The position numbers were made by a program, and so were the translations under genes. Under the pieces are notes generated by a model. The model worked only from the letters and a program-made list of their open reading frames with translations. It was not told where the DNA came from and ran no database searches. From Rossellomorea aquimaris (GTDB lineage: Bacteria > Bacillota > Bacilli > Bacillales > Bacillaceae_B), in contig NZ_JAIVAT010000003.1 in assembly GCF_020172085.1 (NCBI RefSeq), positions 930,001-994,000 of the forward strand: a stretch of 64,000 nucleotides of DNA, written 5' to 3'. Every line of letters begins with the position of its first letter. The stretch's first letter is position 1. Positions 25,945-34,241 of the stretch are shown piece after piece.

Positions 25945-26172
25945 ATGTTTGACCCGACAGCTTTTGATAACTTGAAGGTCGTTTTTGAAGGAGCAGTCTA
26001 CGATCTTGATTTAACAGGGGAAGTTCAAATTATCGATCGCAAGGACTTGTTTGATTTTGCCCGTTATGAACGTTGTTATCAAATTCATTATTCATTACCA
26101 GGTAAGAAATCATTTTTTATAGAGTTTCATTTGAAGGCGGATATGGGACATTTCCTGGCCGAAAGGACCTGA
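25945..26172 (+). CDS. Small uncharacterised protein
   Basis: A 75-residue acidic protein, probably a beta-sheet domain: LKVVFEGAVYDLDLTGEVQIIDRKDLFDF, then YQIHYSLPGKKSFFIEFHLK. No signature of a known family was recognised. GGGAGGAG lies 6-8 bases before the ATG. It is 28 bases after fhs and its stop overlaps the next ATG by one base (TGATG), so it is translated together with the next protein. The pair probably forms a complex, by inference from coupling alone. Confidence 0.65.
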   Translation: MFDPTAFDNLKVVFEGAVYDLDLTGEVQIIDRKDLFDFARYERCYQIHYSLPGKKSFFIEFHLKADMGHFLAERT

Positions 26173-26441
26173 TGACAAAAAAGAACACGGCAGGTGCAGA
26201 CATCAGGATCGTCTACAAAGGGGATGTAAAGGTTCACCTAGGTCGACAGCTCCTGGAAGAAATATGGGGGGAAGATAAACTATGGGAGTGGAAAGAAGTG
26301 AACTCTTCAACGACACCCACTTTCTATGAGGGAATCCTAACCTTTAACCGGGTGATAACTGAGGAAATGGTCGATGATGTTCTCCAGATGATTTCATTCT
26401 CGGTTGACACGCTGCAGCAGCTTGACCGAAAGGACTTCTAG
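26172..26441 (+). CDS. Small uncharacterised protein, coupled to the previous gene
   Basis: An 89-residue soluble protein with IRIVYKGDVKVHLG at the start and VITEEMVDDVLQMISFSVDTLQQL as a C-terminal helix. The VxxxGDVxVHLG opening resembles the FEGAVYDLDLTG opening of its partner, so the two could be distant paralogues. No known family is recognised. The ATG overlaps the upstream stop. It ends 43 bases before the DegV gene. Confidence 0.62.
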   Translation: MTKKNTAGADIRIVYKGDVKVHLGRQLLEEIWGEDKLWEWKEVNSSTTPTFYEGILTFNRVITEEMVDDVLQMISFSVDTLQQLDRKDF

Positions 26442-26484
26442 TGCGAAGAAGAGCTCATATATATAGAAAAAAGGGGATTTTAAG

Positions 26485-27333
26485 ATGAAAATAGCATGGG
26501 TAACCGATAGCACGGCATTTGTTCCTGATAAGGGAGATCATGACATCTTTGTGGTACCAATGAGCATCATCTTTGGGGATATTGAATATAAGGACAGCAT
26601 AGATCTGTCACCTGAAGAATTGTTTGCAAAATTAAGGGACGAGCATGTGGAAGTGAAAACTTCCCAGCCTTCCATCGGCACGTTTAAGGAATTATTTGAA
26701 CAGTTGGCAGTGGACTATGACTATATCTTCTCTATTCATGTTTCGTCCCATTTCAGCGGTACATATTCTTCTGCCCATCAGGCTGCAGATCTATTAAAAG
26801 AAACGGTACCGAATATCATCTGTATTGACTCGAAAATCCTTTCGAATCCATTAACAGAATTGATCCAATATGGTCAACGGTTACTGAGTGAAGGCGCAGG
26901 TCCACTCCAGATAAAAGAATCTATTGAAGCAAGGATCCCCACTTGTGAGACATACGTAATGGTGGGCAGCCTCGAACAGCTTCATAAAAGTGGGCGGATG
27001 GGCGGTCTCTCTTTCTTCCTGGGAAGTGTCCTCAAAATAAAGCCCATGCTTTCTATAGAAAATGGCAAACTTGATGTGAAAGACAAAGTAAGGAGCATTA
27101 AGAAAGGCTTGTCCAGTATGAGTCACCGGTTGGACTGTGCTCTTATAGACAGTAACATTCGGAAAGTATCCGTGCTACATGGATTAAACCGGGAAGAAGC
27201 AATGGAGTGGGTAAATGAACTGCAAGCAAAGTATCCAGAAATTGAATTTGGTGCATATCCACTAGGCGCTGTGATCGGCGTACACGCCGGTGAAAATACT
27301 ATAGGTATAAGCTGGTTTGCTGAAAACGATTGA
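26485..27333 (+). CDS. DegV family fatty-acid-binding protein
   Basis: A 282-residue DegV-fold protein. It begins IAWVTDSTAFVP (the conserved TDSxxd), has SQPSIGTFKELFEQL, FSIHVSSHFSGTY and the late LHKSGRMGG ... LKIKPMLSIENG. Such proteins bind fatty acids and, as FakB in other firmicutes, present them to the kinase FakA for phosphorylation. The fakA partner is not here. It differs considerably from the second DegV protein at 39600-40451. AAAAGGGGA precedes the ATG. Confidence 0.9.
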   Translation: MKIAWVTDSTAFVPDKGDHDIFVVPMSIIFGDIEYKDSIDLSPEELFAKLRDEHVEVKTSQPSIGTFKELFEQLAVDYDYIFSIHVSSHFSGTYSSAHQAADLLKETVPNIICIDSKILSNPLTELIQYGQRLLSEGAGPLQIKESIEARIPTCETYVMVGSLEQLHKSGRMGGLSFFLGSVLKIKPMLSIENGKLDVKDKVRSIKKGLSSMSHRLDCALIDSNIRKVSVLHGLNREEAMEWVNELQAKYPEIEFGAYPLGAVIGVHAGENTIGISWFAEND

Positions 27334-27342
27334 AATGGATTG

Positions 27343-27388
27343 AAAAAGGAGTGATGTGAAGAGTCATGCATCCACTCCTTTTTATTCT
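27343..27388 (+). terminator. Rho-independent terminator
   Basis: AAAAAGGAGTG / CACTCCTTTTT arms with a 19-base loop, followed by ATTCTG. It separates the DegV gene from ypgQ. Confidence 0.7.
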
Positions 27389-27431
27389 GGTAAAACATCA
27401 TATTTGTTACAATGGAAGAGAGGGTGAAATG

Positions 27432-28076
27432 ATGGAACGAAAAGAACTGGACGAGATCATAGAATATTTAAGATACGAGTATATTGGTGAGTCGACTGGA
27501 CATGATTGGTATCATTTAGATCGTGTGAGGAATCAGGCTCTTAGAATCGCAAGGGGAGAACAGGTTTCGAATACATATATCATTGAACTTGCTGCGTTGC
27601 TTCACGATGTACCCGACGAGAAATTCGTTGAAGAAGAGGAAGGCAAAAAAAAGCTGGATCATATTCTGTCAGGTCTCTCCCTTAGTGAAAGCGAGAACGC
27701 ACTTCTGAAATCGATCATTTATACCATCTCATATAAAGGTGGTCATGAAGCGACATTGACCTCCAAAGAAGCCGAAATCGTAAGAGACGCTGATCGTCTG
27801 GATGCCATAGGTGCCATCGGTATCGCCAGAACGTTTGCTTATGGAGGCAAGAAAGGCAGATCAATGTATAATCCGGATTTTCATGTCAGATCGAACATGA
27901 GCTTAGAGGAATACAGAAATGGGGATAGCTCGAGCATCCATCATTTTCACGAAAAATTATTGAAGTTGAAAGACTTGATGTGCACAGAAACCGGAAAGGC
28001 ATTGGCTGAGGAACGGCATGAATTTATGCTGCGATTTTTAGAGCAATTTAATAGAGAATGGACTGGTAAAGAATGA
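27432..28076 (+). CDS. ypgQ: HD-domain phosphohydrolase
   Basis: A 214-residue all-helical HD-superfamily protein. The metal ligands are H in GHDWYHLDRV, HD in AALLHDVPDEKF, and the late D in VRDADRLDAIGAIGI. B. subtilis YpgQ acts on dNTPs and pyrophosphate in vitro, so a nucleotide-pool function is reasonable. GAGAGGGTGAAATG allows ATG 27429 or 27432; the latter is better spaced. Its last codons overlap the following ABC-F gene by four bases (ATGA). Confidence 0.85.
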   Translation: MERKELDEIIEYLRYEYIGESTGHDWYHLDRVRNQALRIARGEQVSNTYIIELAALLHDVPDEKFVEEEEGKKKLDHILSGLSLSESENALLKSIIYTISYKGGHEATLTSKEAEIVRDADRLDAIGAIGIARTFAYGGKKGRSMYNPDFHVRSNMSLEEYRNGDSSSIHHFHEKLLKLKDLMCTETGKALAEERHEFMLRFLEQFNREWTGKE

Positions 28077-29959
28077 GAATGTTTACAGCTGAGAATCTTT
28101 CTAAAACCTATGGAGAGAAAACTCTGTTTAAAGATATATCCTTTTCGATTACTGAAAAGGAAAGAGTCGGATTGATTGGAGTAAACGGTACGGGTAAATC
28201 AAGTCTGTTGAAACTGATCGCCGGCATGGAAGAATATGATACGGGGGAGCTTACAAAGCCGAACGACTATCATATAGCATACCTTCAACAGGAACCTGTA
28301 TTCGATGGGGAATTAACAGTGCTTCAACAAGTTTTCCGTGGTGAGGCCAAGATCATCCAGGCAATGAGGAACTATGAAATGGCCCTGTTGGACATGGAAA
28401 AGAATCCTGAAAGCACCCGGGTACAAGACAATTTATTCGAAGCACAGAAGCAAATGGATATCCTGAATGCATGGGATGCAAGCGCAAATGCAAAAGCTAT
28501 TTTGACCAAACTCGGCATTCACGATTTCGGGAATAAAATGAATGAATTATCCGGAGGGCAAAAAAAGAGGGTGGCACTGGCAGGTGTCCTGATTGAAACT
28601 CCTGATTTATTAATACTGGACGAGCCGACCAACCATTTAGATTATCAGTCCATCAAGTGGCTTGAGGACTATTTGGGCAAATATAACGGGTCCGTATTAC
28701 TGGTGACACATGATCGCTATTTCCTGGATAAAGTCACGAATCGAATATTTGAATTGGATGGGGGAAGGTTGTATTCCTATAAAGGGAATTATGCTTCCTT
28801 TATCGAGGCGAAAGCCTCACGTGAGGAAGTAGAGCGCCAATTATCCGAAAAGCAGCAAAATCTCTATCGAAGAGAACTAGCTTGGATGAGAAGAGGTGCT
28901 AAAGCGAGAACGACAAAACAAAAGGCCCGTATCCAACGATTTGAACATTTGGAGGATACGATGTCATCAGGGCCATCTACTGGTCAGGTTGAAATGGCGA
29001 TCGGTGGAAACCGATTGGGTAAACAGGTTTTTGAGTTTAAAAATGCATCAAAACGGTTTGAAGACAAGCAGATATTAGACGGGTTCTCTTTTCTGATAAA
29101 GCCTAAAGACCGTATCGGGATTGTTGGGAAGAACGGAAGCGGTAAATCAACATTCCTAAATCTCCTTGCAGGGACAGATGATCTTACCAATGGTGAATTG
29201 ACCAAAGGGCAAACTGTTAAAATAGCCTACTATACCCAAGGTCACGAAGAACTTGATGAAAACATGCGCATGATTGAATATATAAGAGAAGCTGGAGAGT
29301 TCATCACCACGGATAAAGGGGAACAAGTCTCTGTAACATCTATGCTAGAAAGGTTCCTTTTCCCCATGAGCACGCATGGGACATTGATTCGAAAGCTTTC
29401 AGGTGGGGAAAAGAGAAGGCTCTTCCTATTGAAGCTATTAATGTCAAAGCCTAACGTGCTGTTGCTCGATGAGCCTACGAACGATTTAGATACAGAAACC
29501 CTCACAGTACTGGAAGATTACATCAATGAATTTTCCGGTGTGGTGATAACCGTTTCTCATGATCGATATTTTTTAGATAAAACAGCAGAGCAGTTGCTGG
29601 TGTTTAATGGGGAAGCAGAGATCGATTTATATTTCGGAGAATATACGGAGTATCTGGAAAAGAATGAATTGAAAAGTAAGAAGCAGGAGACAGGAACGAA
29701 GGCAGAGGCCATACCTGTGAAAGAAGAGAAGGAAAAAGAGAAAAAACGATTATCTTATATGGAGAAAAGAGAGTGGGATGAAATCGAAGATAAGATGGCC
29801 GATATTGAGAGTAAAATAGAAGAAACGGATGCAGAATTACAAAAAGTCGGCAGCAACTTCGAACGTGCACAGCAACTGATGAACGAGAGTGAAAAGCTCA
29901 ATGAAGAATTAGAGAAGCTCATTGAAAGGTGGACGTACCTCTCTGAATTTGCCGAATAG
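28073..29959 (+). CDS. yfmR: ABC-F ribosome-associated ATPase
   Basis: A 628-residue protein with two ABC cassettes and no membrane domain. Walker A motifs are GVNGTGKSS (about 36-44) and GKNGSGKST; signatures LSGGQKKR and LSGGEKRR; Walker B LLILDEPTNHLD and VLLLDEPTNDLD. A P-site tRNA interaction linker lies between the domains (RRELAWMRRGAKARTTKQKARI). The C-terminus is a charged coiled coil, as in Uup and B. subtilis YfmR, which helps ribosomes stalled on difficult sequences. It overlaps ypgQ. It is not an obvious antibiotic-resistance subtype. Confidence 0.88.
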   Translation: MRMFTAENLSKTYGEKTLFKDISFSITEKERVGLIGVNGTGKSSLLKLIAGMEEYDTGELTKPNDYHIAYLQQEPVFDGELTVLQQVFRGEAKIIQAMRNYEMALLDMEKNPESTRVQDNLFEAQKQMDILNAWDASANAKAILTKLGIHDFGNKMNELSGGQKKRVALAGVLIETPDLLILDEPTNHLDYQSIKWLEDYLGKYNGSVLLVTHDRYFLDKVTNRIFELDGGRLYSYKGNYASFIEAKASREEVERQLSEKQQNLYRRELAWMRRGAKARTTKQKARIQRFEHLEDTMSSGPSTGQVEMAIGGNRLGKQVFEFKNASKRFEDKQILDGFSFLIKPKDRIGIVGKNGSGKSTFLNLLAGTDDLTNGELTKGQTVKIAYYTQGHEELDENMRMIEYIREAGEFITTDKGEQVSVTSMLERFLFPMSTHGTLIRKLSGGEKRRLFLLKLLMSKPNVLLLDEPTNDLDTETLTVLEDYINEFSGVVITVSHDRYFLDKTAEQLLVFNGEAEIDLYFGEYTEYLEKNELKSKKQETGTKAEAIPVKEEKEKEKKRLSYMEKREWDEIEDKMADIESKIEETDAELQKVGSNFERAQQLMNESEKLNEELEKLIERWTYLSEFAE

Positions 29960-30037
29960 GCCTCTTCATTTAAGGCATCACTTATACTGTGTTAGAATGA
30001 TCAGTATATGAATTGTTTATTGAAAGGGGTAAAAAGC

Positions 30038-31165
30038 TTGAGGATATTATCAATTGAACCGACTCCAAGTCCCAATACGATGAAAGTTCTGCTTGATCAG
30101 GAACTGAAAGCCGGGAAGAGTAATAATTATAAAAAAGGCGAAGCTGAGGGAGCACCTCCCGTCATTAAAGACATTCTGTCCATCGACGGAATAAAGGGAG
30201 TCTACCATGTTGCGGATTTCTTAGCCGTTGAACGAAACGCTAAATTCGATTGGCAGGAGCTCCTGCCAAAGGTAAGGGAAGCATTCGGTGAAGATGCTAG
30301 AAAGCAGGAAAGTGAATCTCCCATGGAAGAACATTTCGGTGAAGTGAATGTCAGCGTTCAAATGTTCAAAGGTATCCCGATGCAAGTCAAAGTAACCGAC
30401 GGGGAACAAGAGAAGCGTTTTTCACTTCCAGCACCATTCCTTGAAGCGATTGGCCAGGCTCAAAAAGATGGGGATAATGTTGTCCTTCTCAGAAAATGGA
30501 AAGATTATGGCATTAGGTACGGTGACTTAGATGAGATTGGTCTCAATGTGACGGAAGAACTTATTGCAGCATATCCACCTGATAGGCTGACAGCACTTAT
30601 CGAAGATGCCAAGGAAACAACAGATGCAAAGGGACCACTGATCTACAAGAAAAAGCAAAAGGTCAGCGTCTCGGACTTTGAGGCACCTGATTGGCAAACC
30701 AGATACCAGAAGCTTGATTCCATGGAGGATCCGACTTTGGAGGATTTACCTCTCTTAGGGAAAGCACTCGAGGATGAGAAGGTATCCATCCGTCGGTTGG
30801 CGGTTGTGTACTTGGGAATGATAGAAGATGAAAAAGTCCTTCCATTATTGTATAAAGGACTGCACGATAAGTCGGTAACTGTGAGAAGAACGGCTGGAGA
30901 TTGTCTATCTGATTTAGGATTTGAGGATGCCATTCCGGAAATGATTCTTGCCTTAAAAGATAAGAGTAAACTGGTTAGATGGCGTGCGGCTATGTATCTC
31001 TATGAAGTCGGGGATGAGTCTGCACTGCCTGCTTTAAAACAGGCGGAAAATGATCCTGAATTCGAAGTGAAGCTTCAGGTTAAAATGGCGATTGAACGAA
31101 TTGAAGGTGGCGAAGAAGCAAAAGGCTCTGTTTGGAAACAAATGACCGAAGCTCGCAACCAATAA
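30038..31165 (+). CDS. cvfC: Conserved virulence factor C-like protein with HEAT repeats
   Basis: A 375-residue protein. The N-terminal third is Nfu-N-like (RILSIEPTPSPNTMKVLLDQEL, ending KGVYHVADFLAV), a domain usually found in FeS scaffold proteins, here without the CxxC domain. The C-terminal third has HEAT-like repeats (SIRRLAVVYLG, TVRRTAGDCLSDLG, LVRWRAAMYLYEVG). B. subtilis YpgR and S. aureus CvfC have this layout; the latter affects virulence gene expression, mechanism unclear. TTG 30038 is chosen (AAAGGGG, 8 bases). Confidence 0.85.
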   Translation: MRILSIEPTPSPNTMKVLLDQELKAGKSNNYKKGEAEGAPPVIKDILSIDGIKGVYHVADFLAVERNAKFDWQELLPKVREAFGEDARKQESESPMEEHFGEVNVSVQMFKGIPMQVKVTDGEQEKRFSLPAPFLEAIGQAQKDGDNVVLLRKWKDYGIRYGDLDEIGLNVTEELIAAYPPDRLTALIEDAKETTDAKGPLIYKKKQKVSVSDFEAPDWQTRYQKLDSMEDPTLEDLPLLGKALEDEKVSIRRLAVVYLGMIEDEKVLPLLYKGLHDKSVTVRRTAGDCLSDLGFEDAIPEMILALKDKSKLVRWRAAMYLYEVGDESALPALKQAENDPEFEVKLQVKMAIERIEGGEEAKGSVWKQMTEARNQ

Positions 31166-31186
31166 AATAGAGAGGAATGATGAACC

Positions 31187-31621
31187 ATGTCTATGGCATA
31201 TGAAGAATATATGAGACAGTTGGTTACACCGATGAGGCAGGAATTGACACAAGCAGGCTTTAAGGAATTGAGGACTGAAGAAGAAGTCACGAATTTTATG
31301 GAAAAAGCAGAAGGGACGACGCTGGTTGTCGTTAACTCTGTTTGCGGATGTGCAGCTGGACTTGCAAGACCTGCTGCTACTCAATCCGTCATAACTAATG
31401 AAAAAACACCTGACAATCTTATAACGGTGTTTGCGGGTCAGGACAAAGAAGCGACTGCCAAGATGAGGGAATATTTCACAGGGTATGAGCCATCTTCACC
31501 ATCCATGGCCGTACTAAAAGGAAACAAAGTCGTTCACTTCATTCCAAGAGAGGAAATCGAAGATCACGACGTTTCTTCCATCATTTCAAACCTGGTGACT
31601 GCATTTAATGAGAATTGCTAG
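31187..31621 (+). CDS. brxA: Bacilliredoxin BrxA
   Basis: A 144-residue thioredoxin-fold protein with a CGC active site (C53-G54-C55 in SVCGCAAGLARPAA). BrxA (YphP) removes bacillithiol from proteins after oxidative stress, so this organism probably makes bacillithiol. GAGAGGAATGATGAACC holds the ribosome site. It follows cvfC after 21 bases, suggesting a shared transcript, and a strong terminator follows. Confidence 0.94.
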   Translation: MSMAYEEYMRQLVTPMRQELTQAGFKELRTEEEVTNFMEKAEGTTLVVVNSVCGCAAGLARPAATQSVITNEKTPDNLITVFAGQDKEATAKMREYFTGYEPSSPSMAVLKGNKVVHFIPREEIEDHDVSSIISNLVTAFNENC

Positions 31622-31639
31622 GTGAAACATTCGAAAAGG

Positions 31640-31671
31640 GAGCGGGTGAGAGAGTCATCCGCTCTTTTTTT
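31640..31671 (+). terminator. Rho-independent terminator after brxA
   Basis: GAGCGGGTGA / TCATCCGCTC stem (one G-T pair), loop GAGAG, then seven T. Confidence 0.92.
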
Positions 31672-31723
31672 GTGGTAGGATAGTCAAATGAGAGAAAAAC
31701 GCATGATCAAAGGAGAGTCATAA

Positions 31724-32500
31724 GTGTTTGTCACGACCTGTGGTAGAGCAAATCAGAACGTAATAGAAAAAGCGCAAATGGCAGCCGATATCCTCTCTAT
31801 CCCCTATATCCCGAGGAAAAAAAGGTCGATCCGCTACCATATGAAAAACGTTGATCAGGACTGCCTGGTCATTGGAAAAGAACGATTGGAACTTCATACG
31901 AGGAATGAAGAAAGTGAGCCATTCTTCTTTCACCCAAACTCAGCCTCTTTTCGAATCAAAAGGATCTTACGGGGAGAGAAAGACCCCCTTATTGAAGCAG
32001 CCGATCTGAATGAAGGCATGACTTTCCTCGACTGTACCCTTGGACTGGCTTCAGATAGTATCATTGCCAGTCATGTGGTTGGTGAAGAGGGAAACGTAAC
32101 CGGTATTGAAGCCAATAAATACATTGCCCACATTCTCCTTCATGGACTTCAGGAGTGGGATTCCCCACTTCCAGAATTAAATAGGGCCATGAGACGAATA
32201 ACCGTCATCAATGGACCATTTCATGAAGAATTAAAGAAGTTCGGGAATGACGCTTTCGACGTCGTATACATTGATCCGATGTTTGAGGAGGCTTTGACCG
32301 ACTCCCATGGTATCAATCCTATCAGACAATGGGCAAGTTATACAGGTGTTACAAAAGAAGGGATTGAAGAGGCGAAGAGAGTAGCCAAAAAGCGTGTGGT
32401 TTTAAAAGAACACTTTCAGTCAACTCTTTTCGAAGAGCTGGGTTTCGAAGTATTGAGAAGACCATCCGCCAAGTTTCACTTTGGGGTGATCCGGTTATAA
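31724..32500 (+). CDS. ypiP: Class I methyltransferase, RsmJ-like
   Basis: A 258-residue protein. Residues about 90-230 are a Rossmann methyltransferase with LDCTLGLASDSIIASHVVG (motif I, SAM binding) and VVYIDPMFEE (motif IV, DPMF), which is the pattern of RsmJ that methylates 16S rRNA guanine-N2. The N-terminal 80 residues are lysine/arginine-rich and may bind RNA. GTG 31724 follows AAAGGAGA. Location before ypjP/thyA fits B. subtilis ypiP. The rRNA target is inferred from the motif. Confidence 0.82.
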   Translation: MFVTTCGRANQNVIEKAQMAADILSIPYIPRKKRSIRYHMKNVDQDCLVIGKERLELHTRNEESEPFFFHPNSASFRIKRILRGEKDPLIEAADLNEGMTFLDCTLGLASDSIIASHVVGEEGNVTGIEANKYIAHILLHGLQEWDSPLPELNRAMRRITVINGPFHEELKKFGNDAFDVVYIDPMFEEALTDSHGINPIRQWASYTGVTKEGIEEAKRVAKKRVVLKEHFQSTLFEELGFEVLRRPSAKFHFGVIRL

Positions 32501-32503
32501 CGG

Positions 32504-32539
32504 ACCAAATAAAATAGACAGGCATCACTCGCCTGTCTA
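32504..32539 (-). terminator. Terminator for a minus-strand micro-gene
   Basis: Perfect TAGACAGGC / GCCTGTCTA stem with a seven-base loop. Only on the minus strand is it followed by a T-rich tail (TTTTATTT), so it mainly serves the 25-residue ORF, though it could also slow ypiP transcripts. Confidence 0.65.
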
Positions 32540-32551
32540 CACTCATAAGTA

Positions 32552-32629
32552 TTAATCAGTAAACCCTAGTACAATAAAATAACCTAACAGAAGTATGTAT
32601 CCGATATTGATCATAATTCCAGTATCCAT
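32552..32629 (-). CDS. 25-residue membrane peptide
   Basis: A micro-ORF encoding a single hydrophobic helix (MDTGIMINIGYILLLGYFIV, then LGFTD). Its ATG is 6 bases after a perfect AAGGAGG, an AT-rich promoter-like stretch lies upstream (32640-32720), and a T-tailed hairpin follows 13 bases after the stop. Start signal, size and terminator together make it a plausible gene. It lies alone between ypiP and ypjP and is divergent from the latter. Function unknown; such peptides may modulate membrane complexes. Confidence 0.6.
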   Translation of the reverse strand: MDTGIMINIGYILLLGYFIVLGFTD

Positions 32630-32775
32630 TTAGTTATCCTCCTTACAAAGTATCCTCATTAATATACTACCACATAAAGATTTTTATATCCTACAAAAAA
32701 ATGAAACCTTTTTCACTTTTTATTCGTAAGAAGTAGTATAATAATAGACGTAATACATAGGAAAGGACGTTATCT

Positions 32776-33366
32776 ATGTCAATCTGGCTCAAAAAGTCGT
32801 TTTTTATACTACTATCCATCCTGACATTTGGACTTGTATCTCCATCACAAGCCTTCCTGAATGAAGGGAATCATGCACTTGCGAAAAATAATGGCAAGCC
32901 TTCATCTGTGGAATCTACTACGGAAGAAGCAAGAGAAGAAGAGCCGGTCATTTCGCATGATGTGTTTATAGAAACGATGCTGGTACAAGCCGAGAAAAAT
33001 GCTTATGAAAAGTTTGGGACAAAGATCAAACCGGTCATTGAAGATGAGTTCAGATCCTTGATCCTCCCAAAAATCGAAGTAGCGATAGCGGATACAGCGG
33101 CACAATTTCCAGAAGAAGATTTAACGTCTCTTACCATATCTGAAGTACCTCAATATGCCAAGACCGAGAAGATCTTTCACATCTATGACGAGCGCTCTGG
33201 TGAAGATGTCATTCGATTTCATGTAAGGAAAGATCATCCGCCAAAGGATGGCTATTATTTCAATTTTCATTACCATACGGTACATGATCAATTCCAGACG
33301 CACCATGAACTCGGAAGCATATATTGGGATAAAAATACACCACCTCAATGGATGAGCGTATCCTAA
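32776..33366 (+). CDS. ypjP: YpjP-like secreted protein
   Basis: A 196-residue protein with a Sec signal (KKSFFILLSILTFGLVSPSQA, cut probably after SQA) and a low-complexity glutamate/serine spacer. The globular part has FHIYDERSGEDVIRFHVRKDHPPKDGYYFNFHYHTVHD, rich in histidines, and ends QWMSVS. It matches the B. subtilis YpjP family of unknown function near thyA. AGGAAAGGACG lies before the ATG. The histidine-rich region might bind metal, by inference. A terminator follows. Confidence 0.8.
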   Translation: MSIWLKKSFFILLSILTFGLVSPSQAFLNEGNHALAKNNGKPSSVESTTEEAREEEPVISHDVFIETMLVQAEKNAYEKFGTKIKPVIEDEFRSLILPKIEVAIADTAAQFPEEDLTSLTISEVPQYAKTEKIFHIYDERSGEDVIRFHVRKDHPPKDGYYFNFHYHTVHDQFQTHHELGSIYWDKNTPPQWMSVS

Positions 33367-33388
33367 CCTAACATATAGTCAAAGGGAG

Positions 33389-33421
33389 CAAGTACGTGAT
33401 CGAGCGTACTTGTTTTTTTTG
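33389..33421 (+). terminator. Rho-independent terminator after ypjP
   Basis: CAAGTACG / CGTACTTG stem with an eight-base loop, followed by eight T. Confidence 0.9.
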
Positions 33422-33530
33422 TGACCGTTTTCGTATTGGAAATATTCTTTCCTAAAATCGCATCTATCATTATGGTAAAATAGTAATGGATATGAGAGAA
33501 ATGTATTCAAAATAGGAAAGGATGGCTATA

Positions 33531-34220
33531 GTGAAACGAACCTTTATCATCCTGCTGATTCCGTTCACTCTTCTGATTCTCTGGACCCATACGAATGCCG
33601 ATTATAACGGTACCCTTCTAAAACACTCTCCCCTAAAAACACGAATGAATCTTCAATCCAGCAAACCATTGGATAACATGATCCTTTTACCAGAATCCAG
33701 CTTTGATCAAGAAGAGGCGATCCGGATGATTAAAAGGCTGGACCATATTCCGACTCCGTTGTTGGAGTCTGCCGAGTCGAAAGATATTAAAATAAGGCTG
33801 TTTCAAAATAAATTAACCGATTTTTCTACGACAAGTCACTTGAAAGGAGTCACTCCAAGAGGGTACACTAATAAAAGCATTACGTGGGATGATGTCCCCG
33901 GAATAGGAGGTTCCAAGCTTGTGTTGGTTAAGATTGGTCATAGTGAGAAAGGAAAGGGGCACAACTCCTATAATTTGGAACTTCATGAGACGGCCCACAG
34001 CATCGATCGCTATGTCTTAACGGACCTTTATTACGAGTTGGAATTCATGCCACTTTGGAAAAGGGAAGCACCCCGGTTATTTCCGGATGAACCCTACTTC
34101 CTTCAATACGAAGAAGAATATTTTGCTGAAACATTTGCTATGTACTATTTAAATTCTGAAACTAGGAATCTATTAAAGGAAAAGGCACCCGCAACATATC
34201 GATTCTTTAAAGAACTATAA
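33531..34220 (+). CDS. Secreted ATLF/Pro-Pro endopeptidase-like metalloprotease
   Basis: A 229-residue exported protein with an N-terminal hydrophobic signal/anchor (residues about 3-20). The zinc motif HETAH is in LELHETAHSIDRYV, and the third ligand and tyrosine are in YEEEYFAETFAMYYL, the pattern seen in anthrax-lethal-factor-like peptidases and secreted Pro-Pro endopeptidases. Length fits a single catalytic domain. GTG 33531 is preferred (AAAGGA 8 bases upstream) over ATG 33522. It is 21 bases before thyA. A role in surface protein cleavage is inferred. Confidence 0.78.
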   Translation: MKRTFIILLIPFTLLILWTHTNADYNGTLLKHSPLKTRMNLQSSKPLDNMILLPESSFDQEEAIRMIKRLDHIPTPLLESAESKDIKIRLFQNKLTDFSTTSHLKGVTPRGYTNKSITWDDVPGIGGSKLVLVKIGHSEKGKGHNSYNLELHETAHSIDRYVLTDLYYELEFMPLWKREAPRLFPDEPYFLQYEEEYFAETFAMYYLNSETRNLLKEKAPATYRFFKEL

Positions 34221-34241
34221 ACTAAAAAAGGTGTGGTCAAT

